NCBI GenBank assembly: GCA_944383785.1
Contig: CALWQV010000003.1
Location: 25,528 to 89,527 of the forward strand
Reading direction: 5' to 3'
DNA from: an uncultured Enterocloster sp.
GTDB lineage: Bacteria > Bacillota > Clostridia > Lachnospirales > Lachnospiraceae
Length of the DNA: 64,000 bases
Position 1 is the first letter of the stretch. Each line of letters starts with the position of its first letter. Under the pieces are notes generated by a model, which was not told the DNA's origin, made no database searches, and was given only the letters and a program-made list of their open reading frames with translations. Positions 7,746 through 16,469 of this stretch are shown in pieces. Made by a program: the position numbers and the translations under genes.

Positions 7746-8618
7746 TTAATCCGTCTCCCGAAAATACTCGTCCGCCAGCACCGCCTTTATAAACATCTTC
7801 ACCTGGGGCAGTTCAAAATAGTCATGGCGGTAGAGAATATGGGAGGTACGGGTGAAGGCGGTTCCATCGGGAAAATGCAGGGGGCGGATGAGGCCGTCAA
7901 AGCCTTCTAAGCAGATGGCGGGAAGGATGGCCCAGCCGATGCCCCGGGATACCATGGCCAGACAGCTTCCAATGTCGTCGATCCAGAGATTCACGCGGCT
8001 TCCATAGCAGCACCGCTCCTGACGCCAGCGTTCAATCTCATCAAAGAAGGCCTGGTCTGTGTGGCGGCCAATGTAAGGCAGCTGGTTTAATGGAGTATGA
8101 GCGTGTTCATTGGCAACCACCAGGCAGACCGGCTCCTCCCGCAGAGTGACGATCCCCTCGTCCCACTGGAAATTGCCTCGCACCAGGGCGATGGAAATCT
8201 CATTTTCCTTCAGACTGCGGTAAAGGCGGGTGCTCTGCTGGGTGTTGACATGGATATCCACTTTTGGATACTGAGCCATATAGTTTTTTAATACATCAGG
8301 CAGACGGTAGCGGGCATAGTTGACGGATACGCCGATTTTTAAAGTACCGGCCACGTCCCCGGCGATGGAGGCCAGGTCGATGTGGATTTTCTGCATGGAG
8401 GCGGAGATTGCCCGGATATGGGGAAGGATGGTTTCCGCTGCCGGGGTAAAAATAATTCCTTTGCGGGAGCGGATGAGCAGGGTGCAGCCCAGCTCCTCCT
8501 CTAATTTTTGAATACGCTTTGTAAGAGCGGACTGGGTGGTGAAAAGCTTCCCGGCCGCTTTTGTGATATTTCCCGTTTGCTCTAACATTTCAAGCATTTC
8601 ACAGTCTTTTTCATCCAT
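7746..8618 (-). CDS. LysR-type transcriptional regulator (ybhD-like position)
   Basis: 290 residues. Standard LysR layout: winged HTH at residues 3-60 (EQTGNITKAAGKLFTTQSAL), linker helix, and substrate-binding domain from about 90 (GTLKIGVSVNYARYRLPDVL) to the end. The gene diverges from the PrpF-to-PrpD operon with 165 bases between starts, the classic arrangement for a LysR activator of the adjacent operon. A perfect inverted repeat ATTCC-N5-GGAAT lies in that gap. In E. coli the LysR gene ybhD holds the equivalent position beside ybhH-ybhI-ybhJ. The effector is probably a tri- or dicarboxylate (inference). Confidence 0.88.
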   Translation of the reverse strand: MDEKDCEMLEMLEQTGNITKAAGKLFTTQSALTKRIQKLEEELGCTLLIRSRKGIIFTPAAETILPHIRAISASMQKIHIDLASIAGDVAGTLKIGVSVNYARYRLPDVLKNYMAQYPKVDIHVNTQQSTRLYRSLKENEISIALVRGNFQWDEGIVTLREEPVCLVVANEHAHTPLNQLPYIGRHTDQAFFDEIERWRQERCCYGSRVNLWIDDIGSCLAMVSRGIGWAILPAICLEGFDGLIRPLHFPDGTAFTRTSHILYRHDYFELPQVKMFIKAVLADEYFRETD

Positions 8619-8653
8619 TTCTTTTGAATCCCCCTTTTTATTACAAGAAAATC

Positions 8654-8720
8654 ATTCCAAATTGGAATTGAATTTAATGAAATTATACAATTTTACAGAA
8701 TGATAATCAAGAGGTATATT
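8654..8720 (+). promoter_or_regulatory. LysR operator and promoter of the tricarboxylate operon
   Basis: Perfect inverted repeat ATTCCAAATTGGAAT at 8654-8668, then TTTACA (8692-8697), 17 bases and TATATT (8715-8720). The repeat is 23 bases upstream of the -35 box, the usual position of a LysR recognition site for activation of the rightward operon and autorepression of the leftward gene. Confidence 0.65.
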
Positions 8721-8783
8721 AGGGTTAGAAAGAAAAACGGGAGATTAATCCCAAAAGAGTGAAGGAAAAGGAGGAAACAGACT

Positions 8784-9908
8784 ATGTATATGACCAAATA
8801 CCCCTGTGTTTACATGAGAGGCGGCACCAGTAAGGCCGTATTTTTCCACGAGAAGGATCTTCCCGAGGACCGCAGCAAATGGGATGAGATTTTCTTGAAG
8901 GTAATGGGAACCCCGGATGTAAAGCAGATCGACGGCATGGGAGGAACCGTTTCTTCTACCAGTAAGATCGCCGTTATTTCCCCCTCTGACCGTGAGGATG
9001 TGGATGTAAACTATACCTTCCGCCAGGTGGATATTGTGATTCCCAGAGTGGATGGAAGCGCCAACTGCGGAAATATTTCCTCCGCCGTAGGCCCCTTCGC
9101 CATCGATGAAGGTCTGGTTCCCGCCGTAGAGCCCATCACGGTGGTTCGGATTTTAAATACCAACACCAACAAGATCATTGAGGAGCATGTGCGGGTAAAG
9201 GACGGAAAGGCTATGGTTCACGGGGATGAGGTGATTAAAGGCGTTCCCGGCACCGGCTCCCGCATCGATATGTATTTTGAGGATCCGGCTGGCTCAAAGA
9301 CGGGAAAACTGTTCCCCACCGGACAGAAGAAGGAGATTTTCGACGTTCCCGGCTACGGCCCGGCGGAGGTGACGGTTTTAGACTGCTCTAATCCTATGGT
9401 ATTTATCAAGGCTTCCGACCTGGGAATTAAAGGGACGGAGCTGGTGGAGTTAAACCAGAACAAGGATGTGATGGAGCACATTGAGCGTATCCGGGGGATG
9501 GCTGCCGTTAAGTGCGGTTTTGTGGAGAACTGGGAGGATGCCAGAACGAAATCCACCTCCGCGCCTAAGGTTTCCATTATCTCCGCTCCCCAGGATTATG
9601 TGGATATGGATGGAAATACGGTGAAGGCGGAGGATATGGACATCTGCGTGCGCGCCATTTCCGTAGGAGCCCTTCACAAGGCCTATCCCATGACCGTGGC
9701 CGTGGGAACCGGCGCGGCGGCGAGGATTCCCGGAACCATCGTTTATGAGACGGCGGTGAACGATAAGAACAGCGATATTATCCGCCTGGGACATTCCAGC
9801 GGCATTACCGAGGTGGACATCAAGATGGACGGCGAGAAGGTCTTAAAGGGCGGCGTGACCCGGACGGCCAGACGGATTATGGACGGCTATGTATACGTAA
9901 GAGATTAA
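8784..9908 (+). CDS. PrpF-family isomerase (ybhH-like)
   Basis: 374 residues. PrpF/DAP-epimerase-like fold: YMRGGTSKAVFF at residues 9-20, GMGGTVSSTSKIAVIS, ANCGNISSAVGPFAIDEG (catalytic-type Cys near 96), and SVGALHKAYPMTVAVGTGAA near the C-terminus. Relatives isomerise 2-methyl-aconitate (PrpF), oxalomesaconate (GalD) or methylitaconate (Mii), moving a double bond in a tri- or dicarboxylic acid. First gene of the operon; AAGGAGG precedes the ATG. E. coli YbhH belongs to this family and sits in the same neighbourhood. The exact substrate is unknown. Confidence 0.88.
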   Translation: MYMTKYPCVYMRGGTSKAVFFHEKDLPEDRSKWDEIFLKVMGTPDVKQIDGMGGTVSSTSKIAVISPSDREDVDVNYTFRQVDIVIPRVDGSANCGNISSAVGPFAIDEGLVPAVEPITVVRILNTNTNKIIEEHVRVKDGKAMVHGDEVIKGVPGTGSRIDMYFEDPAGSKTGKLFPTGQKKEIFDVPGYGPAEVTVLDCSNPMVFIKASDLGIKGTELVELNQNKDVMEHIERIRGMAAVKCGFVENWEDARTKSTSAPKVSIISAPQDYVDMDGNTVKAEDMDICVRAISVGALHKAYPMTVAVGTGAAARIPGTIVYETAVNDKNSDIIRLGHSSGITEVDIKMDGEKVLKGGVTRTARRIMDGYVYVRD

Positions 9909-9933
9909 AGAAGAGGGAGTAGGAGGTTTGATT

Positions 9934-11187
9934 ATGGGAATGCAGATTTTAGCCCTGGCCTGTTTGATCGGCGCCATCGTATTGGGCTTTGTGAAAAAGG
10001 TAAATGTGGGAATCGTATGTCTGGGCCTGGCTTTGATTTTGGGTAAGATCGGAGGGATTTCCGACGGAGATATCTACGCCGGATTCCCCTACAAGCTGTT
10101 TTGCACACTGCTTGGCACTATGCTGTTTTTCAGCCTGCTGCAGCAGAACGGAACCCTGGAGAAAATTTCCCAGAAGCTGATCGGTCTTTGCGGAAAGAAC
10201 ACCTTCCTGGTGCCGGTAATTATCTATATCGTCAGCTATCTGCTGTCTGCCGCGGGCCCCGGAGCCATCAGCGTGCAGTCCGTAACCGTGCTCTTTGCCG
10301 TTTCCCTGGCAGTGCAGATGAATGCCAGCCCCGTGCTTATGGGCGCCATGGCCATCCTGGGAGCGGTGGGAGGAACCGCTTCCCCCATCGCCCTGACCGG
10401 AATTATCGTGGAAGAGCTGCTGCTGGAAATGGATATTACCGGCATGGGGATGCCGATTTTCCTGGGCGTCAGCCTTGCCAACTTCACCTGCGCGGTAGTG
10501 ACCTATGTGGTTCTGGGCGGCTATAAGATCCGCCAGGCTCCGGGCACGGCTCAGAAAACAGTGGAAAAATTTGACGGAAAGCAGATTATGAGCCTGATCG
10601 CCATTCTGGTAATGGTGGTGCTGGTGGTAGGATTTGCTTTTGATGTGGGCCTGGTGTGCCTGACTCTGGCCCTGATCCTGATTCTTTTGGGCGCGGCGGA
10701 TGAGAAGAAGGCGATCAAGATGATCCCCTGGGGCACCCTGCTTTTAATCGCGGGCGTATCCGTCCTGATGAGCATCACAGAAACCCTGGGCGGAATCCAG
10801 CTCTTGAGCGATATCCTGGCTTCCTTTATGAATACCCGCACCGCCGCGCCTCTGATGGGACTGACCGGCGGAATCATGTCCTGGTTCTCCAGCGCCAACG
10901 GCGTGGTATTCCCCACCTTGATTCCCACGGTTCCCGATGTGGCCGCCCAGGTAGGCGGAGCCTCCATTGTCCAGATGACGGCGGCCATCGTCTGCAGCGC
11001 TACGGTGGCGGGAATCAGCCCCATGTCTACCGGAGGAAGCCTGGTTATGGCAGGCTATGCCCAGGAGACGGGCTGTGACGACAAGGAGCAGCAGAAGGTA
11101 TTCGGCCAGCTGTTCTTAGTATCCGCAGGCTGCGTGCTGGTTGTATTTGTTCTGACCTTTGTGGGGCTGTTGTCTCTGGTTGGATGA
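9934..11187 (+). CDS. SLC13/MatC-like di- or tricarboxylate carrier
   Basis: 417 residues from the ATG at 9934, chosen because AGGAGG (9921-9926) is seven bases upstream; an in-frame TTG at 9928 is too close to that site. About eleven to twelve hydrophobic segments. The N-terminal half resembles the dicarboxylate carrier MatC N-terminal domain (SAAGPGAISVQSVTVLFAVS, GAVGGTASPIALTG); the second half repeats a pore-loop-like motif (WFSSANGVVFPTLIPTVPD, AGISPMSTGGSLVMAG). It probably takes up the acid that the flanking isomerase and hydratase process. E. coli has a different DASS-type carrier, YbhI, in this position. Confidence 0.82.
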   Translation: MGMQILALACLIGAIVLGFVKKVNVGIVCLGLALILGKIGGISDGDIYAGFPYKLFCTLLGTMLFFSLLQQNGTLEKISQKLIGLCGKNTFLVPVIIYIVSYLLSAAGPGAISVQSVTVLFAVSLAVQMNASPVLMGAMAILGAVGGTASPIALTGIIVEELLLEMDITGMGMPIFLGVSLANFTCAVVTYVVLGGYKIRQAPGTAQKTVEKFDGKQIMSLIAILVMVVLVVGFAFDVGLVCLTLALILILLGAADEKKAIKMIPWGTLLLIAGVSVLMSITETLGGIQLLSDILASFMNTRTAAPLMGLTGGIMSWFSSANGVVFPTLIPTVPDVAAQVGGASIVQMTAAIVCSATVAGISPMSTGGSLVMAGYAQETGCDDKEQQKVFGQLFLVSAGCVLVVFVLTFVGLLSLVG

Positions 11188-11217
11188 TTGGAATGAGAGA
11201 GAAGGAGGAGCGCGAAT

Positions 11218-12267
11218 ATGAGCGTATATGCATACATAGGCTGCCGCACCACAAAGGAGCGAAACGCCAGGGGAAAGGGAATTAGCGTCTATTCGGTGGA
11301 GAAGGGCAGATGGGAGCTTTTGCAGCTTTTAGAGGGGGAGGTCAATCCCTCCTACCTCTGCCTGAATGAGGCTCAGAACCGTCTTTATGCCATCCACGGG
11401 GATTTCTGTCAGGTAAGCTCATACGAAATCCATGAGGATGGAACTATTTCCTCTATCAATACGGTGGACACCCACGGGACCAATCCCGTCCATCTGACCC
11501 TGGATCCTACGGGAAAATGGCTTTTCGTGGCCAATCTCCAGACCGGCGGCGTATCCGTGATACCCGTAAATGAGGACGGTTCCCTGGGGCATATTAAGGA
11601 ATTGAAATTCATATCCGGAAACGGAGGCCCAGGCTATATTTCCCATCCCCACCAGGTGAAGCTGGATGGCAGCGGCAGATGGCTTCTGGTGCCATCCCAG
11701 GGAAGGCTTCAGGGTATAGGAAAGATTACGGTTTTTGAGGTTGATTCCAAGGAGGGAGATCTGCGGGAGCACTTTGTGGCCAAGGCCAGAACCGGGGCGG
11801 AGCCCAGGCACTGCGTATTCCATCCCAATAACCGGTTCTGCTATGTACTGAATGAGAAGGACAGCACGGCGGCCCTTTACTACTTCGATGAGGAAAAGGG
11901 AACACTTGAAGGCAAACAGATCCTTATGACCATTCCTGAAGATTACACCGGGGACGGCTGGGCCAGCGCCATTGACATTGACCCGGCTGGGCGGTTCCTC
12001 TATGTGTCCAACCGCAAGCATGACAGCGTGACGGTATTTACCCTAGATCAGGAAAACGGCCGTATGAGCTGGCTGCAGAACATTGCTACCGAAGGGGTTC
12101 AGCCCCGCTTTATCACCGTAAGTCCTGATGGAAGCCAGCTTCTGGCGGCCAACGAGCTTTCCGATACCATCCGTGTTTTTGACGTGGAAGAAGACGGACA
12201 TCTGGCATACAGCGGCGTTACCGTAGCCACTGAGAGCCCGGTGTGCGCGGTTTTTAAAACGAAATAA
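11218..12267 (+). CDS. Seven-bladed beta-propeller lactonase (Pgl/YbhE family)
   Basis: 349 residues with repeated propeller signatures such as DPTGKWLFVANLQTGGVSV, HPHQVKLDGSGRWLLVPSQG, HPNNRFCYVLNEKDS and DPAGRFLYVSNRKHDS, each one blade. Family members hydrolyse 6-phosphogluconolactone or act on carboxymuconate lactones. Here it sits inside a tricarboxylate operon, not beside zwf or gnd, so a carboxylic-acid lactone is as likely as 6-phosphogluconolactone. In E. coli pgl (ybhE) is also next to the ybhD-H-I-J genes, which supports an old functional link. Good GGAGG site before the ATG. Confidence 0.85.
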   Translation: MSVYAYIGCRTTKERNARGKGISVYSVEKGRWELLQLLEGEVNPSYLCLNEAQNRLYAIHGDFCQVSSYEIHEDGTISSINTVDTHGTNPVHLTLDPTGKWLFVANLQTGGVSVIPVNEDGSLGHIKELKFISGNGGPGYISHPHQVKLDGSGRWLLVPSQGRLQGIGKITVFEVDSKEGDLREHFVAKARTGAEPRHCVFHPNNRFCYVLNEKDSTAALYYFDEEKGTLEGKQILMTIPEDYTGDGWASAIDIDPAGRFLYVSNRKHDSVTVFTLDQENGRMSWLQNIATEGVQPRFITVSPDGSQLLAANELSDTIRVFDVEEDGHLAYSGVTVATESPVCAVFKTK

Positions 12268-12281
12268 AAAAGGAGAAATGA

Positions 12282-14555
12282 ATGATGGTTACACTGCATA
12301 AAGGCCCCCATTATATCATAGACAACAGCCGCATCGCGGCCCCTGGCGAGCCGGGACTGACCCCGCCTGAGGAGGCGAAGAAGCAGACCCTCACCTACCA
12401 GGTGCTGGAGAAGCACAACCACTCCGAAAATATGGAGCATCTGCAGATCAAGTTTGACTGCATGGGCGTTTACGATAATACTTATGTGGGAATCCTCCAG
12501 ACCGCCTACGCCAGCGGCTTAAAGGAATTTCCCATGCCCTGCGTCTTTACCAACTGCCATAACTGCCTCTGCGCCGTAGGCGGAACCATCAACACCGACG
12601 TCCATAAGTACGCCGAGAGCGCCTGCGTGAAGTCCGGCGGCATTTTCGTTCCCCCTCACGAGGCGGTGATTCACCAGTACATGCGGGAAATGATGATCAA
12701 TTCCGGCGACATGGCCATTGTCTCCGACTCCCATACCCGTTACGGCACTCAGGGTTCCGTGTCCATCGGCGAGGGCGGCCCGGAACTGGCGAAGGCTATG
12801 CTGGGAAAATACTATGAGATCGACTATCCCCAGGTGATCGCCGTGTACTTAACCGGCGCTCCCAAGCCCTGGGTAGGCCCCATGGACGTGGCGCTGAGCC
12901 TCATCGGGGCGGTATTTAAGAATAATTTCGTGAAGAATAAGGTTCTGGAGTTTGTGGGCCCCGGCGTGAAGAGCCTGTCCATGGATTTTAGAAACGGCAT
13001 CGACACCATGACCACCGAGTCCGCCTGCCTTTCCTCCGTGTGGGTGACCGATGAGAACACCAGGGAGTATTTTGAGGTTCACGGCCGTCCCCAGGGTTAT
13101 CAGAAAATGGAGCCCGGAAGCCAGGCCCTCTACGACGGCATCGTGGAAATCAACCTGGATACGGTGGTTCCCATGATCGCCCTGCCCTTCCATCCCAGCA
13201 ACGCTTATCCCCTGGCGGATGTGATCGCCGACCCGGAGAAGTATCTTGGCATGGTAGAGGAAGAGGCTAAGAGGGTGTTTGAAAACAATAAGGATATCCA
13301 CCTGGATTTAAAGTCCAAGATCATAAACGGCAAAATCAAGGTAGACCAGGCCGCCATCGCGGGCTGCGCCGCCGGTTCCTTTGAGAATATATGCGCGGTG
13401 GACGCCATTGCCAAAAAGGAGAACCGGGGGCTTGGCACGTTCCCCTTGAATATTTACCCGGCATCCCAGCCCATTATGTACGAGCTGAACCGCGTCGGGG
13501 TGCTCAACGACCTGATGAACTACGGCGTTCGGGTAAAGACCGCCTTCTGCGGCCCCTGCTTCGGCGCTTCCGATGCTCCCGGAAACAACGATTTCTGCAT
13601 CCGCCACAGCACCCGCAACTTCCCCAACCGGGAGGGCTCTAACCCGGCAACGGGACAGATCGCTTCCGTAGCCCTGATGGATTCCAAGTCCATTGCCGCC
13701 ACTGCCTTTAACGGCGGTTATCTGACCTCGGCGGAGGATGTGCAGGTGGAGTACGAGATCCCGGCCTACCATTTCAATCATCATATTTATGATAATATTG
13801 TGTACAATGGCTTTGGAAAGGCAAAGCCTGAGACGGAGCTGGTTTACGGCCCCTCCATCAAGGACTGGCCTAAGATGGCTCCCCTTACCGACAATCTGCT
13901 GTTAAAGGTAGCCAGTGTCATCCGGGATGAGGTGACCACCACTGATGAGCTGATTCCCTCCGGCGAGACGGCTTCCTACCGCTCCAATCCCTACAAGATT
14001 TCCGAGTACACCTTAATCCGCAAGGATCCAGCTTATGTGGGCAACGCCAAGGCCATCCAGGCATATGAGACTGCCCGCAGAAATGGGGACGCATCCAAGG
14101 CGGCAGAGGTTTACGAGGTACTGAAGGCAGTGGGAATCGAGGAACCTGCCGAAGAGCTGGCAAAGACCACCGGAATCGGCTCTGTGCTCTACGCCAAACG
14201 GCCCGGCGACGGTTCAGCCAGAGAGTACGCCGCCAGCTGTCAGAAGGTGCTGGGAGGCCTGGCAAATATCTGTATTGAGTATGCCACCAAGCGTTACCGC
14301 AGTAACTGCGTCAACTGGGGCATCCTGCCCTTTACCTGCCCGGATGAGGAGATCGATCTGGCGGTAGGCGAATACCTTTACCTGCCGGGAATCCGCAGGG
14401 AGGTAGAAGAGGGAGCTACTGAGATTACGGCAAAGGTGATCGGAACCGATGGAAGCGTTAGGGACTTAAAGCTGAATCTGCCGGGAGTTAGCGAGGCGGA
14501 GAAGCAGGTGCTCCTTGCAGGCAGCCTGATTAATTTCTACAAGCAGGACCAGTAA
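12282..14555 (+). CDS. Aconitase-family hydratase (YbhJ-like)
   Basis: 757 residues, close to the length of E. coli YbhJ. The aconitase fold is marked by IVSDSHTRYGTQG (about 147-157) and three cysteines expected to bind the [4Fe-4S] cluster, C362 (IAGCAAGS), C423 and C426 (FCGPCFGASD), with the substrate-arginine region HSTRNFPNREG nearby. The C-terminal swivel domain ends at about residue 740 (YRSNCVNWGILPF). It is not a canonical AcnA, AcnB or LeuC, so the substrate is uncertain; a citrate-like tricarboxylate is likely given PrpF and PrpD beside it. AGGAG site six bases before the ATG. Confidence 0.88.
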   Translation: MMVTLHKGPHYIIDNSRIAAPGEPGLTPPEEAKKQTLTYQVLEKHNHSENMEHLQIKFDCMGVYDNTYVGILQTAYASGLKEFPMPCVFTNCHNCLCAVGGTINTDVHKYAESACVKSGGIFVPPHEAVIHQYMREMMINSGDMAIVSDSHTRYGTQGSVSIGEGGPELAKAMLGKYYEIDYPQVIAVYLTGAPKPWVGPMDVALSLIGAVFKNNFVKNKVLEFVGPGVKSLSMDFRNGIDTMTTESACLSSVWVTDENTREYFEVHGRPQGYQKMEPGSQALYDGIVEINLDTVVPMIALPFHPSNAYPLADVIADPEKYLGMVEEEAKRVFENNKDIHLDLKSKIINGKIKVDQAAIAGCAAGSFENICAVDAIAKKENRGLGTFPLNIYPASQPIMYELNRVGVLNDLMNYGVRVKTAFCGPCFGASDAPGNNDFCIRHSTRNFPNREGSNPATGQIASVALMDSKSIAATAFNGGYLTSAEDVQVEYEIPAYHFNHHIYDNIVYNGFGKAKPETELVYGPSIKDWPKMAPLTDNLLLKVASVIRDEVTTTDELIPSGETASYRSNPYKISEYTLIRKDPAYVGNAKAIQAYETARRNGDASKAAEVYEVLKAVGIEEPAEELAKTTGIGSVLYAKRPGDGSAREYAASCQKVLGGLANICIEYATKRYRSNCVNWGILPFTCPDEEIDLAVGEYLYLPGIRREVEEGATEITAKVIGTDGSVRDLKLNLPGVSEAEKQVLLAGSLINFYKQDQ

Positions 14556-14566
14556 AAGGAGATTAT

Positions 14567-15952
14567 ATGAAAACCGGTCAGGAAAAAAGTGAAATTCGGA
14601 AATTAGCGGAATGGATTCATGATATGTCCTGGGAAAAAATGCCCGGTAAAGTCCAGGAGGCCGCCGGCCTGCGGGTGCTGGACTTGGTGGGAGCCGGCCT
14701 GGGAGCGGTGAAGGATCCCTTAATGGAGGCGGTAATCGCCTCCTACGGGAGCCGCTATGGGCGAGGGCCTGCTTCTGTGTGGGGCCGGAGTGAGAAATTT
14801 CCGGTGGAAATAGCCGCCAAGGTCAACGCCATGCTGGCCCATACCCTGGAGCTGGACGATGTCCACCCGGCCTCCAAGACCCACGGCAGCGCCAGCATCA
14901 TCCCTGCCGCCTGGGCATTGGCGGAAAGCCTTCACAGCAGCGGCGAGGAATTTTTGACGGCTGTGATTTGCGGCTATGAGGTGACGGCCCGCATCGGTAT
15001 GGCCTTGGGAGTGACGGCCCACCGGAAGAAAGGCTGGCACGCTACCGCTACCTGCGGTATCTTTGGCTGCGCCGCCGCCGGAGCTAAACTTTTGGGACTG
15101 GAAACGGAACAGATCATCTGGGCCCTTGGAATGGCGGGAACCCAGAGCGGCGGCCTTTGGGCCTTCCTGGGAGACGGGGCAAGCTGCAAGGCGCTGCACC
15201 CGGGCCACTGCGCCGCCTGCGGGCTGGACGCCGCCTTTTTGGCGGAGGCTGGCATGACAGGGCCAGAGCATATCCTGGACGCGGAGGACGGAGGGCTGCT
15301 GGCGGCGATGTCCGATGATTATGACCTTTCCAAAGCGGGAGCGGGCCTGGGGGAGGTATGGGAGATCCTGAATATGGACGTAAAGCCCTACCCCTGCTGC
15401 CGGAGCATCCACTGCATCATTGACGGGGTTCTTAAAATCCGAGACAAAATGATGGAAAAAGGGCTGTCCGCAGAGGAACTGAGGGAAATGCGGGTTTACA
15501 CTTATCAGGTGGGATTTAAACAGTGCGCCGTAAGCGAGGGCTGTTTAAATCCAAGATCGCCGCTGGACGCGAAATTCTCTTCCCCCTACGGGGCGGCGGC
15601 GGCCCTGCTGTTCGGCAAGGTGACCAGACAGGAATATGAGCCTTCGGTCATCGAAGATCCCAGAGTGAAGGCCCTGATCCGGAAGATTTCCGTGGAGCCC
15701 GATGAAGAGCTGAGCGGCCAGTATCCGGCTCACTGGGGCTGCCGTATTCTGACGGAGTTTGCGGATGGAACCAGATTCTCGGAGGCAATCCAGGATCCTT
15801 CCGGCAGCTTTCAGAACCCCCTTTCTCTCAAACAGCTGGAGGATAAGGCGGAAAGCCTTATCGGCGCGGCATTTCCCGGACGGGAGAAGGAAATTGCGGA
15901 TCAGCTGTGGAATATCGCAGAGTGGGAACAGATGCCGAAGCTGGGGAGATAA
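14567..15952 (+). CDS. MmgE/PrpD-family dehydratase or decarboxylase
   Basis: 461 residues. MmgE/PrpD fold: LELDDVHPASKTHGSASIIPAAWALAE is split as LELDDVHPASKT then HGSASIIPAAWAL (active-site His/Asp region), HATATCGIFGCAAAGAKLLG, GDGASCKALHPGHCAACGLD, and KPYPCCRSIHCIIDG (the second catalytic-lid region). The family contains 2-methylcitrate dehydratase and cis-aconitate decarboxylase (itaconate producer), so with the PrpF and aconitase homologues it could dehydrate or decarboxylate a tricarboxylate. No methylcitrate synthase or lyase is in the window, so a complete methylcitrate cycle is not supported here. Last gene of the operon, eleven bases after the hydratase gene. Confidence 0.85.
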   Translation: MKTGQEKSEIRKLAEWIHDMSWEKMPGKVQEAAGLRVLDLVGAGLGAVKDPLMEAVIASYGSRYGRGPASVWGRSEKFPVEIAAKVNAMLAHTLELDDVHPASKTHGSASIIPAAWALAESLHSSGEEFLTAVICGYEVTARIGMALGVTAHRKKGWHATATCGIFGCAAAGAKLLGLETEQIIWALGMAGTQSGGLWAFLGDGASCKALHPGHCAACGLDAAFLAEAGMTGPEHILDAEDGGLLAAMSDDYDLSKAGAGLGEVWEILNMDVKPYPCCRSIHCIIDGVLKIRDKMMEKGLSAEELREMRVYTYQVGFKQCAVSEGCLNPRSPLDAKFSSPYGAAAALLFGKVTRQEYEPSVIEDPRVKALIRKISVEPDEELSGQYPAHWGCRILTEFADGTRFSEAIQDPSGSFQNPLSLKQLEDKAESLIGAAFPGREKEIADQLWNIAEWEQMPKLGR

Positions 15953-15972
15953 TTTAATCATCATGCAGTATA

Positions 15973-16006
15973 AGGGCGCGGCTAGGAACCGCGCCCTGCT
16001 GTTTTT
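15973..16006 (+). terminator. Intrinsic terminator of the tricarboxylate operon
   Basis: Perfect 9-bp stem AGGGCGCGG/CCGCGCCCT (15973-15981 with 15989-15997), seven-base loop, then a T-run at 16002-16006. Confidence 0.85.
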
Positions 16007-16022
16007 AGAACCGCGGGGCGTA

Positions 16023-16071
16023 TTGACAGGGAAAACAAGATAATTTATAATAGAATTACCCGATAGGTAAT
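16023..16071 (+). promoter_or_regulatory. Consensus promoter and operator of the toxin-antitoxin unit
   Basis: TTGACA (16023-16028), 17 bases, TATAAT (16046-16051): a perfect sigma-A consensus. Directly after it an inverted repeat ATTACC-CGATA-GGTAAT (16055-16071) covers the expected start of transcription, as expected for autorepression by the antitoxin. Confidence 0.75.
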
Positions 16072-16097
16072 ATTAATGGAACACGGAGAAGGTAAGC

Positions 16098-16469
16098 TTG
16101 AAACTTGAATACGCATCAGATAAAGTCAAATTACAATGCACGAGTATAAAAGCTGCAAAAAAGCTTTTTGGCGGGAATGCGGAGCTATCTACAAGCCTTT
16201 TATCAAGGGTGAATGCCCTTGGTAATGCCGAAACGATCAAGGATATTATTGTGCAGCCCGTTTTTAGATTTCATAAACTGAAGCATAAAAAAGGTAGAAA
16301 CCTAGAAGGATATTTTGCGATTGATGTGAAATCAATTAGAGAGCCGTGGAGAATTATTTTACAGCCATTAAATCAAGACAGGCAACCTTATGATCCATGT
16401 AATATTGATGAAATAGCGGAATGCGTAAGAATTGTAGAGATTCTGGAGGTGAGCAGACACTATGAGTAA
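16098..16469 (+). CDS. HigB/RelE-like toxin
   Basis: 123 residues from a TTG at 16098 behind GGAGAAGGT; there is no better in-frame start. The size, the basic central strand FHKLKHKKGRNLEGYFAIDV and the ending of the type WRIILQPL ... IVEILEVSRHYE resemble HigB/RelE-family mRNA interferases (killer proteins), although family resemblance is only moderate. The gene overlaps the antitoxin by eight bases. AT-richer than its neighbours, consistent with gene transfer. A type II toxin-antitoxin reading rests mainly on the pairing with the HigA-like gene. Confidence 0.72.
   Translation: MKLEYASDKVKLQCTSIKAAKKLFGGNAELSTSLLSRVNALGNAETIKDIIVQPVFRFHKLKHKKGRNLEGYFAIDVKSIREPWRIILQPLNQDRQPYDPCNIDEIAECVRIVEILEVSRHYE

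Noticed and set aside
7682-7792. A 37-codon frame MYGSGRGGSRADQ... after the P-loop kinase
   Set aside because: Overlaps the end of the convergent LysR gene and has no conserved feature; chance.
8784-15952. A complete 2-methylcitrate cycle
   Set aside because: No methylcitrate synthase (PrpC) or methylisocitrate lyase (PrpB) gene is present; only PrpF- and PrpD-family members are.
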